Of a DNA stretch of 64,000 nt, positions 42,326 to 50,266 are shown in pieces. The notes beneath the pieces were generated by a model that saw only the letters and a program-made list of their open reading frames with translations, was not told the origin of the DNA and ran no database searches. Source of the stretch: Nocardiopsis quinghaiensis (GTDB lineage Bacteria; Actinomycetota; Actinomycetes; Streptosporangiales; Streptosporangiaceae); contig NZ_VWVU01000032.1 in the NCBI RefSeq assembly GCF_008638365.1, positions 1-64,000 on the forward strand, given 5' to 3'. The stretch's first letter is position 1, and each line of letters begins with the position of its first letter. A program made the position numbers and the translations under genes.

Positions 42326-43249
42326 TCAGTCGACGCGCTGCCACTGGGCGTTGGCTCCGCAGATCACCAGGCAGGGGCGTTCGCCGGGGACCCGTCCGGC
42401 CAGCCAGGCGGCGAAGGGCACGGCCGCGGCCGGTTCGGTGGCGATCCGGAACTCCTCCCACAGCAGGTCCTGTGCCCGGAGGATCTCGGTGTCGCTGACC
42501 AGCGCCGGGGTCACCGGGTGCTCGCGCAGTACCTCGAAGGGGACCCGGCCCAGGGAGGCGGCACCCAGCGCGGAGGAGGCCACCGAGTCCACGGTGCCCT
42601 CCACGGGGTGGCCCGCGGCCAGCGCGGCGTGCATGCTCTGGCAGCCCTCGGGCTCGGCGCCCACGACCTGGCGCCCCTGCGCGCCCAGGCGGACGCCGGC
42701 GACCAGTCCGCCGCCGCCCACGGCGACGGCGATGGTGTCGCACTCGGGGGCGTCGGCGGCGATCTCCAGTCCGATCGTGCCCTGGCCGGCGACGACGAGG
42801 GGGTCGTCGAAGGCGTGCAGGTAGGGCACGTTCTCGGACTCGGAGCGGGCCTTGGCGGCCTCGGCGGCCTCGGCGTAGTGCTCGCCGACCCGGATGATCT
42901 CGGCGCCGGTGGCGGCCAGGGGCGCGGCCTTGGCCTGGGGGACGGTCTCGGGGACGTAGACCGTGGCGTGGACGCCGAGCAGGCGGGCGGCGGTGGCCAC
43001 GCCCAGGCCGTGGTTGCCACCGGAGGCGGTGATCACCCGGTCGGTTTCCGGTCCGCCCATGAGGGCGTTGAGGGCTCCGCGCAGTTTGAAGGCACCGGTG
43101 CGCTGCAGGTGTTCCAGTTTGAGCGTCAGCGGCCGTCCGTCGACCTCGGTGTGCAGTACCGGGGTGCGGCGGGCGTGGGGTGCGATGCGTTCGGCGGCGG
43201 CACGGACGTCGGTGGCCGTGGGCACGGCATGCGCGGTCTTGGGGCTCAT
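42326..43249 (-). CDS. PLP-dependent serine/threonine dehydratase-family protein
   Basis: A 307-residue fold-type II PLP enzyme. The PLP Lys is in RTGAFKLRGALNAL, the substrate loop is ASGGNHGLGVA (a Gly replaces the common Ser in the SGNH motif) and the phosphate loop is AVGGGGLVAG. No ACT domain. ATG 43249 begins the conserved protein; a longer frame to 43306 enters the divergent promoter. It is divergent from a LysR gene and probably under its control. It is a distant paralogue of 18696-19652. Confidence 0.86.
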   Translation of the reverse strand: MSPKTAHAVPTATDVRAAAERIAPHARRTPVLHTEVDGRPLTLKLEHLQRTGAFKLRGALNALMGGPETDRVITASGGNHGLGVATAARLLGVHATVYVPETVPQAKAAPLAATGAEIIRVGEHYAEAAEAAKARSESENVPYLHAFDDPLVVAGQGTIGLEIAADAPECDTIAVAVGGGGLVAGVRLGAQGRQVVGAEPEGCQSMHAALAAGHPVEGTVDSVASSALGAASLGRVPFEVLREHPVTPALVSDTEILRAQDLLWEEFRIATEPAAAVPFAAWLAGRVPGERPCLVICGANAQWQRVD

Positions 43250-43352
43250 GTGTCCCACTGTGCCGCTACTGGCTATTAACTTAAAGTTGGGTCTGCTAAA
43301 GATCATTAACTACAGCTTTGTGTCATGGGTTGTTGGAGAGGGTGTGGTCGCC
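43250..43352. promoter_or_regulatory. Divergent promoter/LysR operator region
   Basis: A 103-base region between the dehydratase and LysR genes. It is strikingly AT-rich and contains ATTAACTTAAAGTT with the dyad AACTT-A-AAGTT, and a second ATTAACT about 30 bases on. Such a dyad and repeated half-site fit a LysR activation and repression site pair. Confidence 0.6.
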
Positions 43353-44273
43353 GTGCTGGACGCCAACCGGCTGCGTGTGCTCGTGGAGATCGCGCACGCG
43401 GGGTCGATCGCGGCCGCGGCCGAGCGGCTCTCCTTCACTCCGCCCGCCCTGTCCCAGCAGCTCACCAAGCTGGAGCGTGAGGTGGGCTGCCGTCTGGTGG
43501 AGCGCGGCCGTACCGGTGCGGTCCTGACCGGGGCGGGCCGTGTCCTGCTCGAACACGGTGAGCGGGTGCTGGGGGAGCTGCGCGAGGCCGAGACGGCCGT
43601 ACGGGCCTTCGCCGGCGCGGCTCCCGAGCGGCTGTCGCTGGGCGCCTTCGCCAGCGCGGGCAAGGTCCTGCTGCCCGCCACCCTGGCCGCGTTCGGTCAC
43701 GAGCACCCCCAGGTGCGCCTGTCGCTGTCCGACATCGAACCTCCAGGCGGGTACGACCTGGTCACCTCCGGTGAGCTGGACCTGTTGCTGACCCACCGCT
43801 ACCCGAGTGTGCCCCTGCCCCGTGCGGGTGGGCTGCACCGCGAGCGCGTCCTGGTGGATCCGCTGATGGTGGTCGCTCCCACCGGCCATCCGATCACCGA
43901 CCGCGCCCCCTCACTGGCCGACCTGGCGGGGGAGGAGTGGATCTGCGGTGCACCGGGCATCCACAACCGGATCAGCCTGGACACCGCCGCCGCCGACGCC
44001 GGGGTGCGTCTGGGTGTGGCCTATGAGACCCGTGACTACGAGGTGGCTCTGGCGCTCATCGAGGCCGGTGTGGGTGTGGCCCTCATCCCGCTCAGCATCC
44101 TGGGGCCGGCCCGCCGGGGCGGTTGGGTGAGCCGTCCGTTGCGCGATGCCCACCTGGCCCGGGAGATCTATGCGGTGCACCGGCGCCGTCCGCCCGATCC
44201 GGTGCCGGCGATGGTCACGATCCTGCGCGGTGTCGCGGCCCGGGCCCTGGAGCCGCAGGGCGGGGACGGTTGA
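43353..44273 (+). CDS. LysR-family transcriptional regulator
   Basis: A 306-residue LysR protein. The N-terminal HTH is RVLVEIAHAGSIAAAAERL with ALSQQLTKLEREVGCRLVER; the effector domain follows from about 90. GTG 43353 (coding LDANRLRVL next) gives the usual start and lies ten bases after GGAGAGGG; GTG 43344 is an alternative. It faces away from the PLP dehydratase gene. An amino acid effector is a reasonable guess. Confidence 0.92.
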   Translation: MLDANRLRVLVEIAHAGSIAAAAERLSFTPPALSQQLTKLEREVGCRLVERGRTGAVLTGAGRVLLEHGERVLGELREAETAVRAFAGAAPERLSLGAFASAGKVLLPATLAAFGHEHPQVRLSLSDIEPPGGYDLVTSGELDLLLTHRYPSVPLPRAGGLHRERVLVDPLMVVAPTGHPITDRAPSLADLAGEEWICGAPGIHNRISLDTAAADAGVRLGVAYETRDYEVALALIEAGVGVALIPLSILGPARRGGWVSRPLRDAHLAREIYAVHRRRPPDPVPAMVTILRGVAARALEPQGGDG

Positions 44274-44277
44274 GGGA

Positions 44278-44317
44278 CCGGCCGGCGCCCGCTCCGGCCG
44301 GCGCCCGCTCCGGCCGG
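44278..44317. repeat. Short tandem repeat after LysR
   Basis: The 16-base unit CCGGCCGGCGCCCGCT occurs twice in tandem plus a half copy, between the convergent LysR and TRIC genes. It may fold as a terminator because CCGGCCGG is self-complementary. Confidence 0.6.
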
Positions 44318-44347
44318 TCACGTCCGCCTGTGCCGTGCCGCGGGGGC

Positions 44348-44980
44348 TCACAGCGGTGGGGCGCCGGGCGGGCTGGGCGCGCTCCACCGGTACAGCAGGG
44401 ACAGCAGCCGCACGGTGAAGCACAGCAGGGCCCCCACCACGGCGATCCAGCCCCAGGTCAGGCCCACGGTGTAGGAGATGGCGACCAGGCCCGCGCCCAG
44501 CAGGGCCGGGGTGGCGTACAGGTGTGAGTTCGCGCTGAGCACGATCGGTACGCGGTTGAGCAGGACGTCGCGGATGGTGCCGCCACCCACGCCCGTGATG
44601 ACGCCGAGCAGGGTGGCCTGCAGGGGACCGAAACCCAGCTCCAGGGCCTTGGTCGCACCGATCACGGCGAACAGGCTCAGCCCGGCCGCGTCGAAGACGA
44701 GGATCGGTTTGGTCAGGTGGGTGAGTTGGCGGCTGAGGAAGAACGCGGCGGTCGCGCCCATCAGGGCGGTGCAGATGTAGCGCCAGTCCTGGAAGGTGGC
44801 GGGGGTCACGCCGAGCAGCAGGTCGCGGATGGTGCCGCCGCCCAGGGCGGTCACGATGCCCAGGGTCAGGACGCCGACGATGTCCACGCGCGCGGTGCGG
44901 ATGGCGGTCAGCGACCCGTCGATGGCGAAGGCGAGGACGCCGATGAGGTCGAGGATGAGGATCAGGGTCTGGGTGGACAT
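44348..44980 (-). CDS. TRIC cation channel-family (UPF0126/YicG) protein
   Basis: A 210-residue membrane protein with two repeats of the UPF0126/TRIC domain: GIVTALGGGTIRDLLLG in the first and GVITGVGGGTIRDVLLN in the second, each with the GGG-T-RD signature, and seven hydrophobic helices. Prokaryotic TRIC proteins form trimeric potassium-permeable channels. The first residues MSTQTLILILDLIGVLAFAI are usual for the family. The 274 bases upstream hold no recognisable gene. Confidence 0.92.
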   Translation of the reverse strand: MSTQTLILILDLIGVLAFAIDGSLTAIRTARVDIVGVLTLGIVTALGGGTIRDLLLGVTPATFQDWRYICTALMGATAAFFLSRQLTHLTKPILVFDAAGLSLFAVIGATKALELGFGPLQATLLGVITGVGGGTIRDVLLNRVPIVLSANSHLYATPALLGAGLVAISYTVGLTWGWIAVVGALLCFTVRLLSLLYRWSAPSPPGAPPL

Positions 44981-45254
44981 GCGCGTGTGCCGGGGAGGGC
45001 GTTTCCTTCCGCGTGGGCCAGCTGGAACCGGTGCCGACCGACCATTCCACCACGTCCCGGGCGCCGTGGACGCTCGTTGGCCCTGTGACGCGCCGCACGG
45101 GCCACGTGCCGGGTGGGTTGCGAGGACCCCGTCCGTTCCTGCGCGGTTGCGGTGGCGGCCGGCTCAGGGGTGTGCGACGGCGTGTCGGGCCCCGCCCCGC
45201 GGTCCGGGTGGGGACACCATCGGGGGAAGCGGGACGCGGGCGGAGTGAGGGCGT

Positions 45255-46619
45255 ATGGAACACGAACACGTGGACGCGGTCGTCATCGGCATGGGGCCGG
45301 GCGGTGAGACCGTCGCGGGCAGGCTGCTCGCCGCGGGCAGGCGGGTGGCGGTGGTCGAGCGCGAGCTCATCGGCGGCGAGTGCGGTTACTGGGCGTGCAT
45401 CCCCACCAAGGTGCTGCTGCGTCCGCCGGAGGTGGAGCAGGAGGCGCGGGGCGCCGCGGGGCTCTCCCGCCCGGACCTGGAGTGGTCGGGGCTGCGCGAG
45501 TACCGGGACCGGATGATCCGCCACCTGGACGACTCCGCGCAGGTGCGGGGGTACCAGGACCAGGGTGCGCTGGTGCTGCGGGGCCCGGGGCGCCTGACGG
45601 GCCGCGACCCGTGGCGGGTCGCGGTGGGCGGGGCCGAGCTCACCGCCGACCACGTGGTCGTGGCCACCGGATCGGAGCCCGTGCGCCCGCCGGTCGAGGG
45701 GCTGGAGGAGCTGGACTCCTCTGTGGTGTGGACCAACCGGGAGGCCACCACCCTCACCGACGTCCCGGGGCGCGCGCTCGTGGTCGGCGGCAGCGCGGTG
45801 GGGGTGGAACTGGGCCAGTTCCTGGCCCGGACGGGTTCGGCCGTGACCGTGGTCCAGCGCGGCCCCCGGCTGGTGGACCGTGAGGAGCCCCGGCTGTGCG
45901 AGCTGATCAGCGACCAGTTCGGGCGCGACGGCATCACCGTGCGCCTGAGCACCCAGGTCTCCTCGGTGGCTCGCGGGGGCGAGGGGGTGGAGGCCGTCCT
46001 GGACAGCGGTGAGCGCGTGCGCACCGACGTGGTGGTGCTCGCCACCGGGCGCCGCCCCCGCACCGACTGTCTGGGGTTGGCGGAGGCAGGGGTGGAGCTG
46101 GACCGCTCCGCCCTGGTGGTGGACGAGCGCTGCCGGGCGGCGCCGGGGCTGTGGGGGGTCGGTGACGCCACCGGTCGGGCGATGTTCACCCACGTGGCCA
46201 AGTACCAGGGGCGCGTGGTCGCCGACAACATCCTGGGGAGGGGCCGCGTCGCCGACTACACCGCCGTGCCGCGGGTGATCTTCTCCCACCCCGAGATCGC
46301 CGGGGTGGGGATCACCGCGGACCAGGCCCGGGAACAGGGGATCGACACGGTCACCGCCGAGGTCGACCTGCCCCGGTCCCTGGCCCGGCCCTGGACCTAT
46401 GACACCGACCCGCGCGGCACGCTGGGCCTGGTCGCCGACCGCGGGCGCGGGGTGCTGGTGGGCGCGTGGGCGTTCGCGCCCATGGCCTCGGAGTGGATCC
46501 ACACCGCGGCGCTGGCGATCCGCACGGGCCTGCCGGTCGCGGCGCTGATCGACTCGATGCCGCAGTTCCCCACGTTCAACGAGGCCTACCTCATCGCCTT
46601 GGAGGAACTGGACCTGTGA
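45255..46619 (+). CDS. Pyridine nucleotide-disulfide oxidoreductase lacking the active-site His
   Basis: A 454-residue flavoprotein of the lipoamide dehydrogenase/mercuric reductase group. FAD motif VIGMGPGGETVAGRL, redox pair Cys43 and Cys48 in GGECGYWACIPTK, NAD(P) motif VVGGSAVGVELGQF and GVGDATG are present. The C-terminal interface normally reads HPTxxE; here it is QFPTFNE, so Phe438 replaces the catalytic His while Glu443 remains. That suggests a subfamily with a different reductive half-reaction. ATG 45255 follows a weak site. It is convergent with a siderophore-interacting protein, 12 bases apart. Confidence 0.9.
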   Translation: MEHEHVDAVVIGMGPGGETVAGRLLAAGRRVAVVERELIGGECGYWACIPTKVLLRPPEVEQEARGAAGLSRPDLEWSGLREYRDRMIRHLDDSAQVRGYQDQGALVLRGPGRLTGRDPWRVAVGGAELTADHVVVATGSEPVRPPVEGLEELDSSVVWTNREATTLTDVPGRALVVGGSAVGVELGQFLARTGSAVTVVQRGPRLVDREEPRLCELISDQFGRDGITVRLSTQVSSVARGGEGVEAVLDSGERVRTDVVVLATGRRPRTDCLGLAEAGVELDRSALVVDERCRAAPGLWGVGDATGRAMFTHVAKYQGRVVADNILGRGRVADYTAVPRVIFSHPEIAGVGITADQAREQGIDTVTAEVDLPRSLARPWTYDTDPRGTLGLVADRGRGVLVGAWAFAPMASEWIHTAALAIRTGLPVAALIDSMPQFPTFNEAYLIALEELDL

Positions 46620-46631
46620 GGGGGAGGGCGC

Positions 46632-47486
46632 TCAGCCGCTCGCGGCCAGGGCGGCCTCCTCCTCGGCCTCCACCCCTTGGTTCCACTCGCCCTTGGAGGC
46701 CTGCCAGCCGTCCTCGTCGCGTCCCAGACGCCAGTAGCCCGACACGGACAACCGCTCCTTGGGCAGACCGTGGTCCACGCGCAGCAGGCGGCGCAGGTCG
46801 CGGACGAAGGCGGCCTCGCCGTGCACGAAGGCGTGGACGCGGCCCTGGGGGAAGTCGAGCGCGCGCACGGCGGGGACCAGGGCCGAGCCGGGGGTGTGGT
46901 CCGCGCGGTGCAGCCAGTGCACGTGCACGCCCTCGCCGCCACCGAGGTCCTGTTCCTCCTCGGGGCCCTCGACCTCGACGAACACGTGGGCGGTGGCGTC
47001 GGGGGCGAGGTGCTGTACGGCGGCGGCGATGGCGGGCAGGGCGCTCTCGTCCCCGGCCAGCAGGTGCCAGTGGGCGTCGGGGTCGGGGGAGTAGCCGCCG
47101 CCGGGGCCCAGGAAGCGCAGCCGGTCGCCCGGCTCGGCGTTCGCCGCCCACACACCGGCCAGTCCCGTCTCGCCGTGGTGGACGAAGTCCAGGGTGAGCC
47201 GTCGGGTGTGGGGGTCCCAGGCCCGCACGGTGTAGGTGCGGGTGACCGGCCACTCCTGGCGGGGGCGCTCGGCGCGGACGCGTTCCAGGTCGAAGGGCTC
47301 GGGGTCCTCCGGCGCGGGCGGCGGGAAGAGCAGTTTGACGTAGCTGTCGGTGTGGCCGCTGGTGGCGAAGGCCGCGAGGCCCTCCCCGCCGAGTACGACA
47401 CGGATCATGTGCGGGGTGAGCCGTTCGACCGTCTCCACCCGTCCTGTGTGGACGGTCCTGACGGGTCGTCCTTGCCGCTGAGCCAC
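46632..47486 (-). CDS. Siderophore-interacting protein (SIP, FAD-binding ferric reductase)
   Basis: A 284-residue SIP-family ferric-siderophore reductase. The FAD-binding part is about 8-125 (RTYTVRAWDPHTRRLTLDFV) and the NAD(P)H-binding part about 126-260 (LAGDESALPAIAAAV). It ends in SVSGYWRLGRDEDGW, the usual closing motif. GTG 47486 follows GGGGG. An IdeR/DmdR iron box lies 25 bases upstream, so repression by iron is expected. No siderophore synthesis or uptake gene is nearby. Confidence 0.93.
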   Translation of the reverse strand: MAQRQGRPVRTVHTGRVETVERLTPHMIRVVLGGEGLAAFATSGHTDSYVKLLFPPPAPEDPEPFDLERVRAERPRQEWPVTRTYTVRAWDPHTRRLTLDFVHHGETGLAGVWAANAEPGDRLRFLGPGGGYSPDPDAHWHLLAGDESALPAIAAAVQHLAPDATAHVFVEVEGPEEEQDLGGGEGVHVHWLHRADHTPGSALVPAVRALDFPQGRVHAFVHGEAAFVRDLRRLLRVDHGLPKERLSVSGYWRLGRDEDGWQASKGEWNQGVEAEEEAALAASG

Positions 47487-47510
47487 GGTGCCCCCTTCTG
47501 CCGGATTGAG

Positions 47511-47524
47511 TTAGGCGAGCCTAA
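47511..47524. promoter_or_regulatory. IdeR/DmdR iron box
   Basis: TTAGGCGAGCCTAA (reverse strand TTAGGCTCGCCTAA) matches the 14-base core of the actinobacterial iron box TTAGGTTAGGCTCACCTAA. It sits just upstream of the SIP gene start. Confidence 0.85.
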
Positions 47525-47574
47525 GTAAGACATACCGTATGGCATGGGGTACTACCGGGGCAAAGCGCGGGACG

Positions 47575-48690
47575 TTATCGGGGTAGAACCTGCGCGGGTC
47601 GGTCGGTGTGGTCCTGGCCGTGGTCCCGGGAGGTCCGGGTGAACACCGCGTGCAGCCGGTGGTCGTCCTCGGGCGCCCCCGCGCGCAGGGCCGCCAGCCA
47701 GGCCGCCCCACCCGCCGTGCACCCGGCCATGGCGATCACGGATCCGGCCGCTCCCATCGCCAGCTTGCGGGTGAGCGCGCACCGCACCGGCTCCGATCCC
47801 GCCAGCACCCCGCCCGCCAGGACCACGGGCAGTCTCTCGCCGGGGGTGCGCACCTGGTGCACCTGGTGCACCGAGTGCGCCAGGTGCCCGGCGGCGGTCT
47901 CCACGATCACCTCGGCCGCCGGGTCGCCCAGCACATGGGCCCGGCTGACCAGCGGAGCGAGCTCGGCGAGCGTGACCGGGTCGGCGGCGGTCAGGGTCCG
48001 GGCGAAGTCGCGGGCGTGCTCCTGGGACAGGTGGCCCTGCCCGTCCTCCGGGCGCTGGCCCGGGATGACCCGCTTGGCCACCGCGCGTGCCAGCGGGCTG
48101 AGCGCGCCGCCCCGGGACAGCTGCCTCGCCGTCTCCCGCGCGGCCTGGTGCCCGATCCAAAAGCCCGAGCCCCCGTCGCCGATCAGCCACCCCATCCCGT
48201 CCGCGGAGCGGGTCCGCACGCGCTCGTCGATGCGGGTGGCGATGGCTCCGGTCCCGGCGATCAGCACCGTGCCGTGCGCGGTCGGGGTTCCCGAGGCGAA
48301 GGCGATCTCGTCGTCGCCGGTGAAGACCCCCAGCCCCGGGGGAAGGCCCGCCTGGGCCAGAGCCCCCTCCATGCGCTCGCGCACCCCCTCCTCGCGCAGT
48401 GAGGACACTCCGGCCAGGCCGACCACGGCGGCGGCCACGGCCCCGCGCGCACCCGGCCCCGCCGTGTCCAGGGCGCACCCGACTGCCTCGGCCAGGTGTC
48501 GGGCGGCTCCCTCGGCGCCGTGGGCGTTGGGGTTGGCGCCCCCGGCGCGGGCCAGGCCCACCTGCTCCCCGGACAGCGTGGTCACCAGCGCGCGGGTGGT
48601 GGTGCCCCCGGCGTCCACTCCCAGGACGAGTCTGGGCCGGTCGCCCGGCCGGTCGGATCGGGTGCGGGACGAGGAGATCGTAGGTGTCAC
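47575..48690 (-). CDS. BadF/BadG/BcrA/BcrD ATPase-family sugar kinase (GlcNAc kinase-like)
   Basis: A 371-residue ASKHA-fold kinase. The phosphate-1 loop is VLGVDAGGTTTRALV, the phosphate-2 loop AGTGAIATRI, and the sugar-site region FTGDDEIAFASG and GSGFWIGHQA follow N-acetylglucosamine kinases. GTG 48690 starts just before the conserved region; the ribosome site is weak. It would phosphorylate an amino sugar such as GlcNAc after uptake. Chitin-sugar use fits a soil saprophyte, but no transporter or nagA/B is adjacent. It is divergent from the TauD gene. Confidence 0.86.
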   Translation of the reverse strand: MTPTISSSRTRSDRPGDRPRLVLGVDAGGTTTRALVTTLSGEQVGLARAGGANPNAHGAEGAARHLAEAVGCALDTAGPGARGAVAAAVVGLAGVSSLREEGVRERMEGALAQAGLPPGLGVFTGDDEIAFASGTPTAHGTVLIAGTGAIATRIDERVRTRSADGMGWLIGDGGSGFWIGHQAARETARQLSRGGALSPLARAVAKRVIPGQRPEDGQGHLSQEHARDFARTLTAADPVTLAELAPLVSRAHVLGDPAAEVIVETAAGHLAHSVHQVHQVRTPGERLPVVLAGGVLAGSEPVRCALTRKLAMGAAGSVIAMAGCTAGGAAWLAALRAGAPEDDHRLHAVFTRTSRDHGQDHTDRPAQVLPR

Positions 48691-48804
48691 AGCACAGAGG
48701 TGCCCCGTGGCGCCGCGTGTTACTCGCGTGGGCGGTCCGGAAGGGACGATCGCTGTGGCGCGGCCCTTCGCCCGGGGCCCGGCTCCCCGCTCCCGGCGGG
48801 GAGG

Positions 48805-48834
48805 TTGACAGGGGAGCGGCCGGTCCACCAGGCT
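48805..48834 (+). promoter_or_regulatory. Sigma-70-type promoter ahead of a short frame
   Basis: TTGACA at 48805-48810 is a perfect -35 element. CAGGCT at 48829-48834 is a weak -10 at an 18-base spacing. Transcription would start about 48841, at the ATG of the short frame 48842-48964, giving a leaderless message. Confidence 0.4.
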
Positions 48835-48841
48835 CACAGGT

Positions 48842-48964
48842 ATGGACGCCCTCCCGTTGAACCGCCCGACCGCTCGCCGGTCCGCACGGGTCGACAGGAT
48901 GCGCCGCGGCACGCCGGGACTCATCCTGCGTCGCGGGCGCCTGGGGTCCCCTCCCCGCGGCTGA
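48842..48964 (+). CDS. Possible leaderless 40-residue peptide upstream of TauD
   Basis: A 40-codon frame in the 508-base divergent region between the kinase and TauD genes. It begins where a promoter would start transcription. The peptide is Arg-rich, with TARRSARVDRMRRG, loosely like the RRxxDxxR core of the putative leader peptides that precede sulfur genes in actinobacteria, although the usual Cys is missing. After it, 48965-49198 holds no further gene. This is tentative. Confidence 0.33.
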   Translation: MDALPLNRPTARRSARVDRMRRGTPGLILRRGRLGSPPRG

Positions 48965-49198
48965 GCCGCGGTTCCCCCGCGCCGGCGCCGCTCGCCCTCC
49001 GCCGTCGGCCCGCGTGTGCCCCGCCGTCCGGCCGCCCGGCCCCGTCGCGCCCGCGGCTCCGCTGACCGGTGTTCCCACGTACGGCCATGACGAAGATCCG
49101 GCACGGTGAGTTCCCGTCCCGCGGTCTCCCGTCCGGAGGCCCCACCCTGTCACCCGTCCCCGCCCATGCCCACCCATGCCCACCGGAAGGTACGCACC

Positions 49199-50134
49199 AT
49201 GACAGTGACCGTCGAGAACGCGTCGAGGAGCCTGCGTGACGGCGCGGCCGTCGACAACGCCCTCGTGGAGGGCCCGCGCGCCCTGCGCCGGTTCGCTCCG
49301 GAGCAGGTGTCCCGCCCCTACGAGCTGTTCGGGGTCCGCCCGCTCGGTCCCCTCATCGGCGCCGAGATCCAGGGCGTGGACCTGCGTGCGCACGTCAGCG
49401 AGGAGCTGCGCGCCGAGCTCCACCGGGCGCTGCTGGAGTTCAAGGTGATCTTCTTCCGCGACCAGCCCATCGACTCCGCGCGTCAGCAGGAGATCGCCCG
49501 GATGTGGGGCGAGCTGGAGACCAACCCCTTCATCGACCAGGGGGAGGACGCCCACATCGCCCGCTTCGCCAAGGGCGCGATGCCGCCCAGCTACGAGAAC
49601 GTCTGGCACACCGACGTCACCTGGCGTGAGGAGCCCGCCCTGGGCGCGATCCTGCGGTTGGTGGAGGTTCCGCCGATGGGCGGCGACACCCTGTGGGCCG
49701 ACATGGCGGCGGCCTACGACAACCTGCCCGAGGACGTCAAGGAGCGCATCGAGGGGCGCACCGCGGTCCACGACGTCATCCCCGGATTCGCGCGGTTCCT
49801 CGACGAGGAGAGGCTCCTGGAGTGGCAGGACCGGTTCCCCCCGGTCGAGCACCCCGTCGTCCGCACGCATCCCGAGACCGGACGCCGGACGCTGTTCGTC
49901 AACGTCTCCTTCACGACGCGGATCGTCGGCCTGGACCGTGCGGAGAGTGACGAGATCCTGCGCTTCCTCTTCCAGCAGGCGCACGCGCCCGAGTACCAGG
50001 TGCGCTTCTCCTGGGAGCCGAACTCGATCGCGTTCTGGGACAACCGCGCCACGCAGCACTACGCCGTGAACGACTACCACCCGCACCCGCGTGTGGCCGA
50101 GCGCGTCGCGATCGTCGGCGACCGCCCGTTCTAG
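49199..50134 (+). CDS. TauD/TfdA-family 2-oxoglutarate/Fe(II) dioxygenase
   Basis: A 311-residue dioxygenase. The iron ligands are His137 and Asp139 in VWHTDVTW and His287 in ATQHYAVND; Arg298/Arg302 in the PRVAERVAI end would bind 2-oxoglutarate. IGAEIQGVDLR and KVIFFRDQP are family landmarks of taurine and alkylsulfatase-type dioxygenases. ATG 49199 follows GGAAGG by eight bases; an in-frame start at 49106 is unsupported. Sulfonate or sulfate-ester scavenging is likely, but no ssu/tau transporter is present. Confidence 0.93.
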   Translation: MTVTVENASRSLRDGAAVDNALVEGPRALRRFAPEQVSRPYELFGVRPLGPLIGAEIQGVDLRAHVSEELRAELHRALLEFKVIFFRDQPIDSARQQEIARMWGELETNPFIDQGEDAHIARFAKGAMPPSYENVWHTDVTWREEPALGAILRLVEVPPMGGDTLWADMAAAYDNLPEDVKERIEGRTAVHDVIPGFARFLDEERLLEWQDRFPPVEHPVVRTHPETGRRTLFVNVSFTTRIVGLDRAESDEILRFLFQQAHAPEYQVRFSWEPNSIAFWDNRATQHYAVNDYHPHPRVAERVAIVGDRPF

Positions 50135-50266
50135 ACATCCGGTGACACGTGGCCCAGCCCCGCCGGACACCGGCCTGTGCGTGTGCGGCGGGGCCCGGGA
50201 CGTGAGCCGGGACGACACCCGGAAAACCACTGGCATTCGTGTCGGGGCGCTTGAGAGAGTCGGTCC

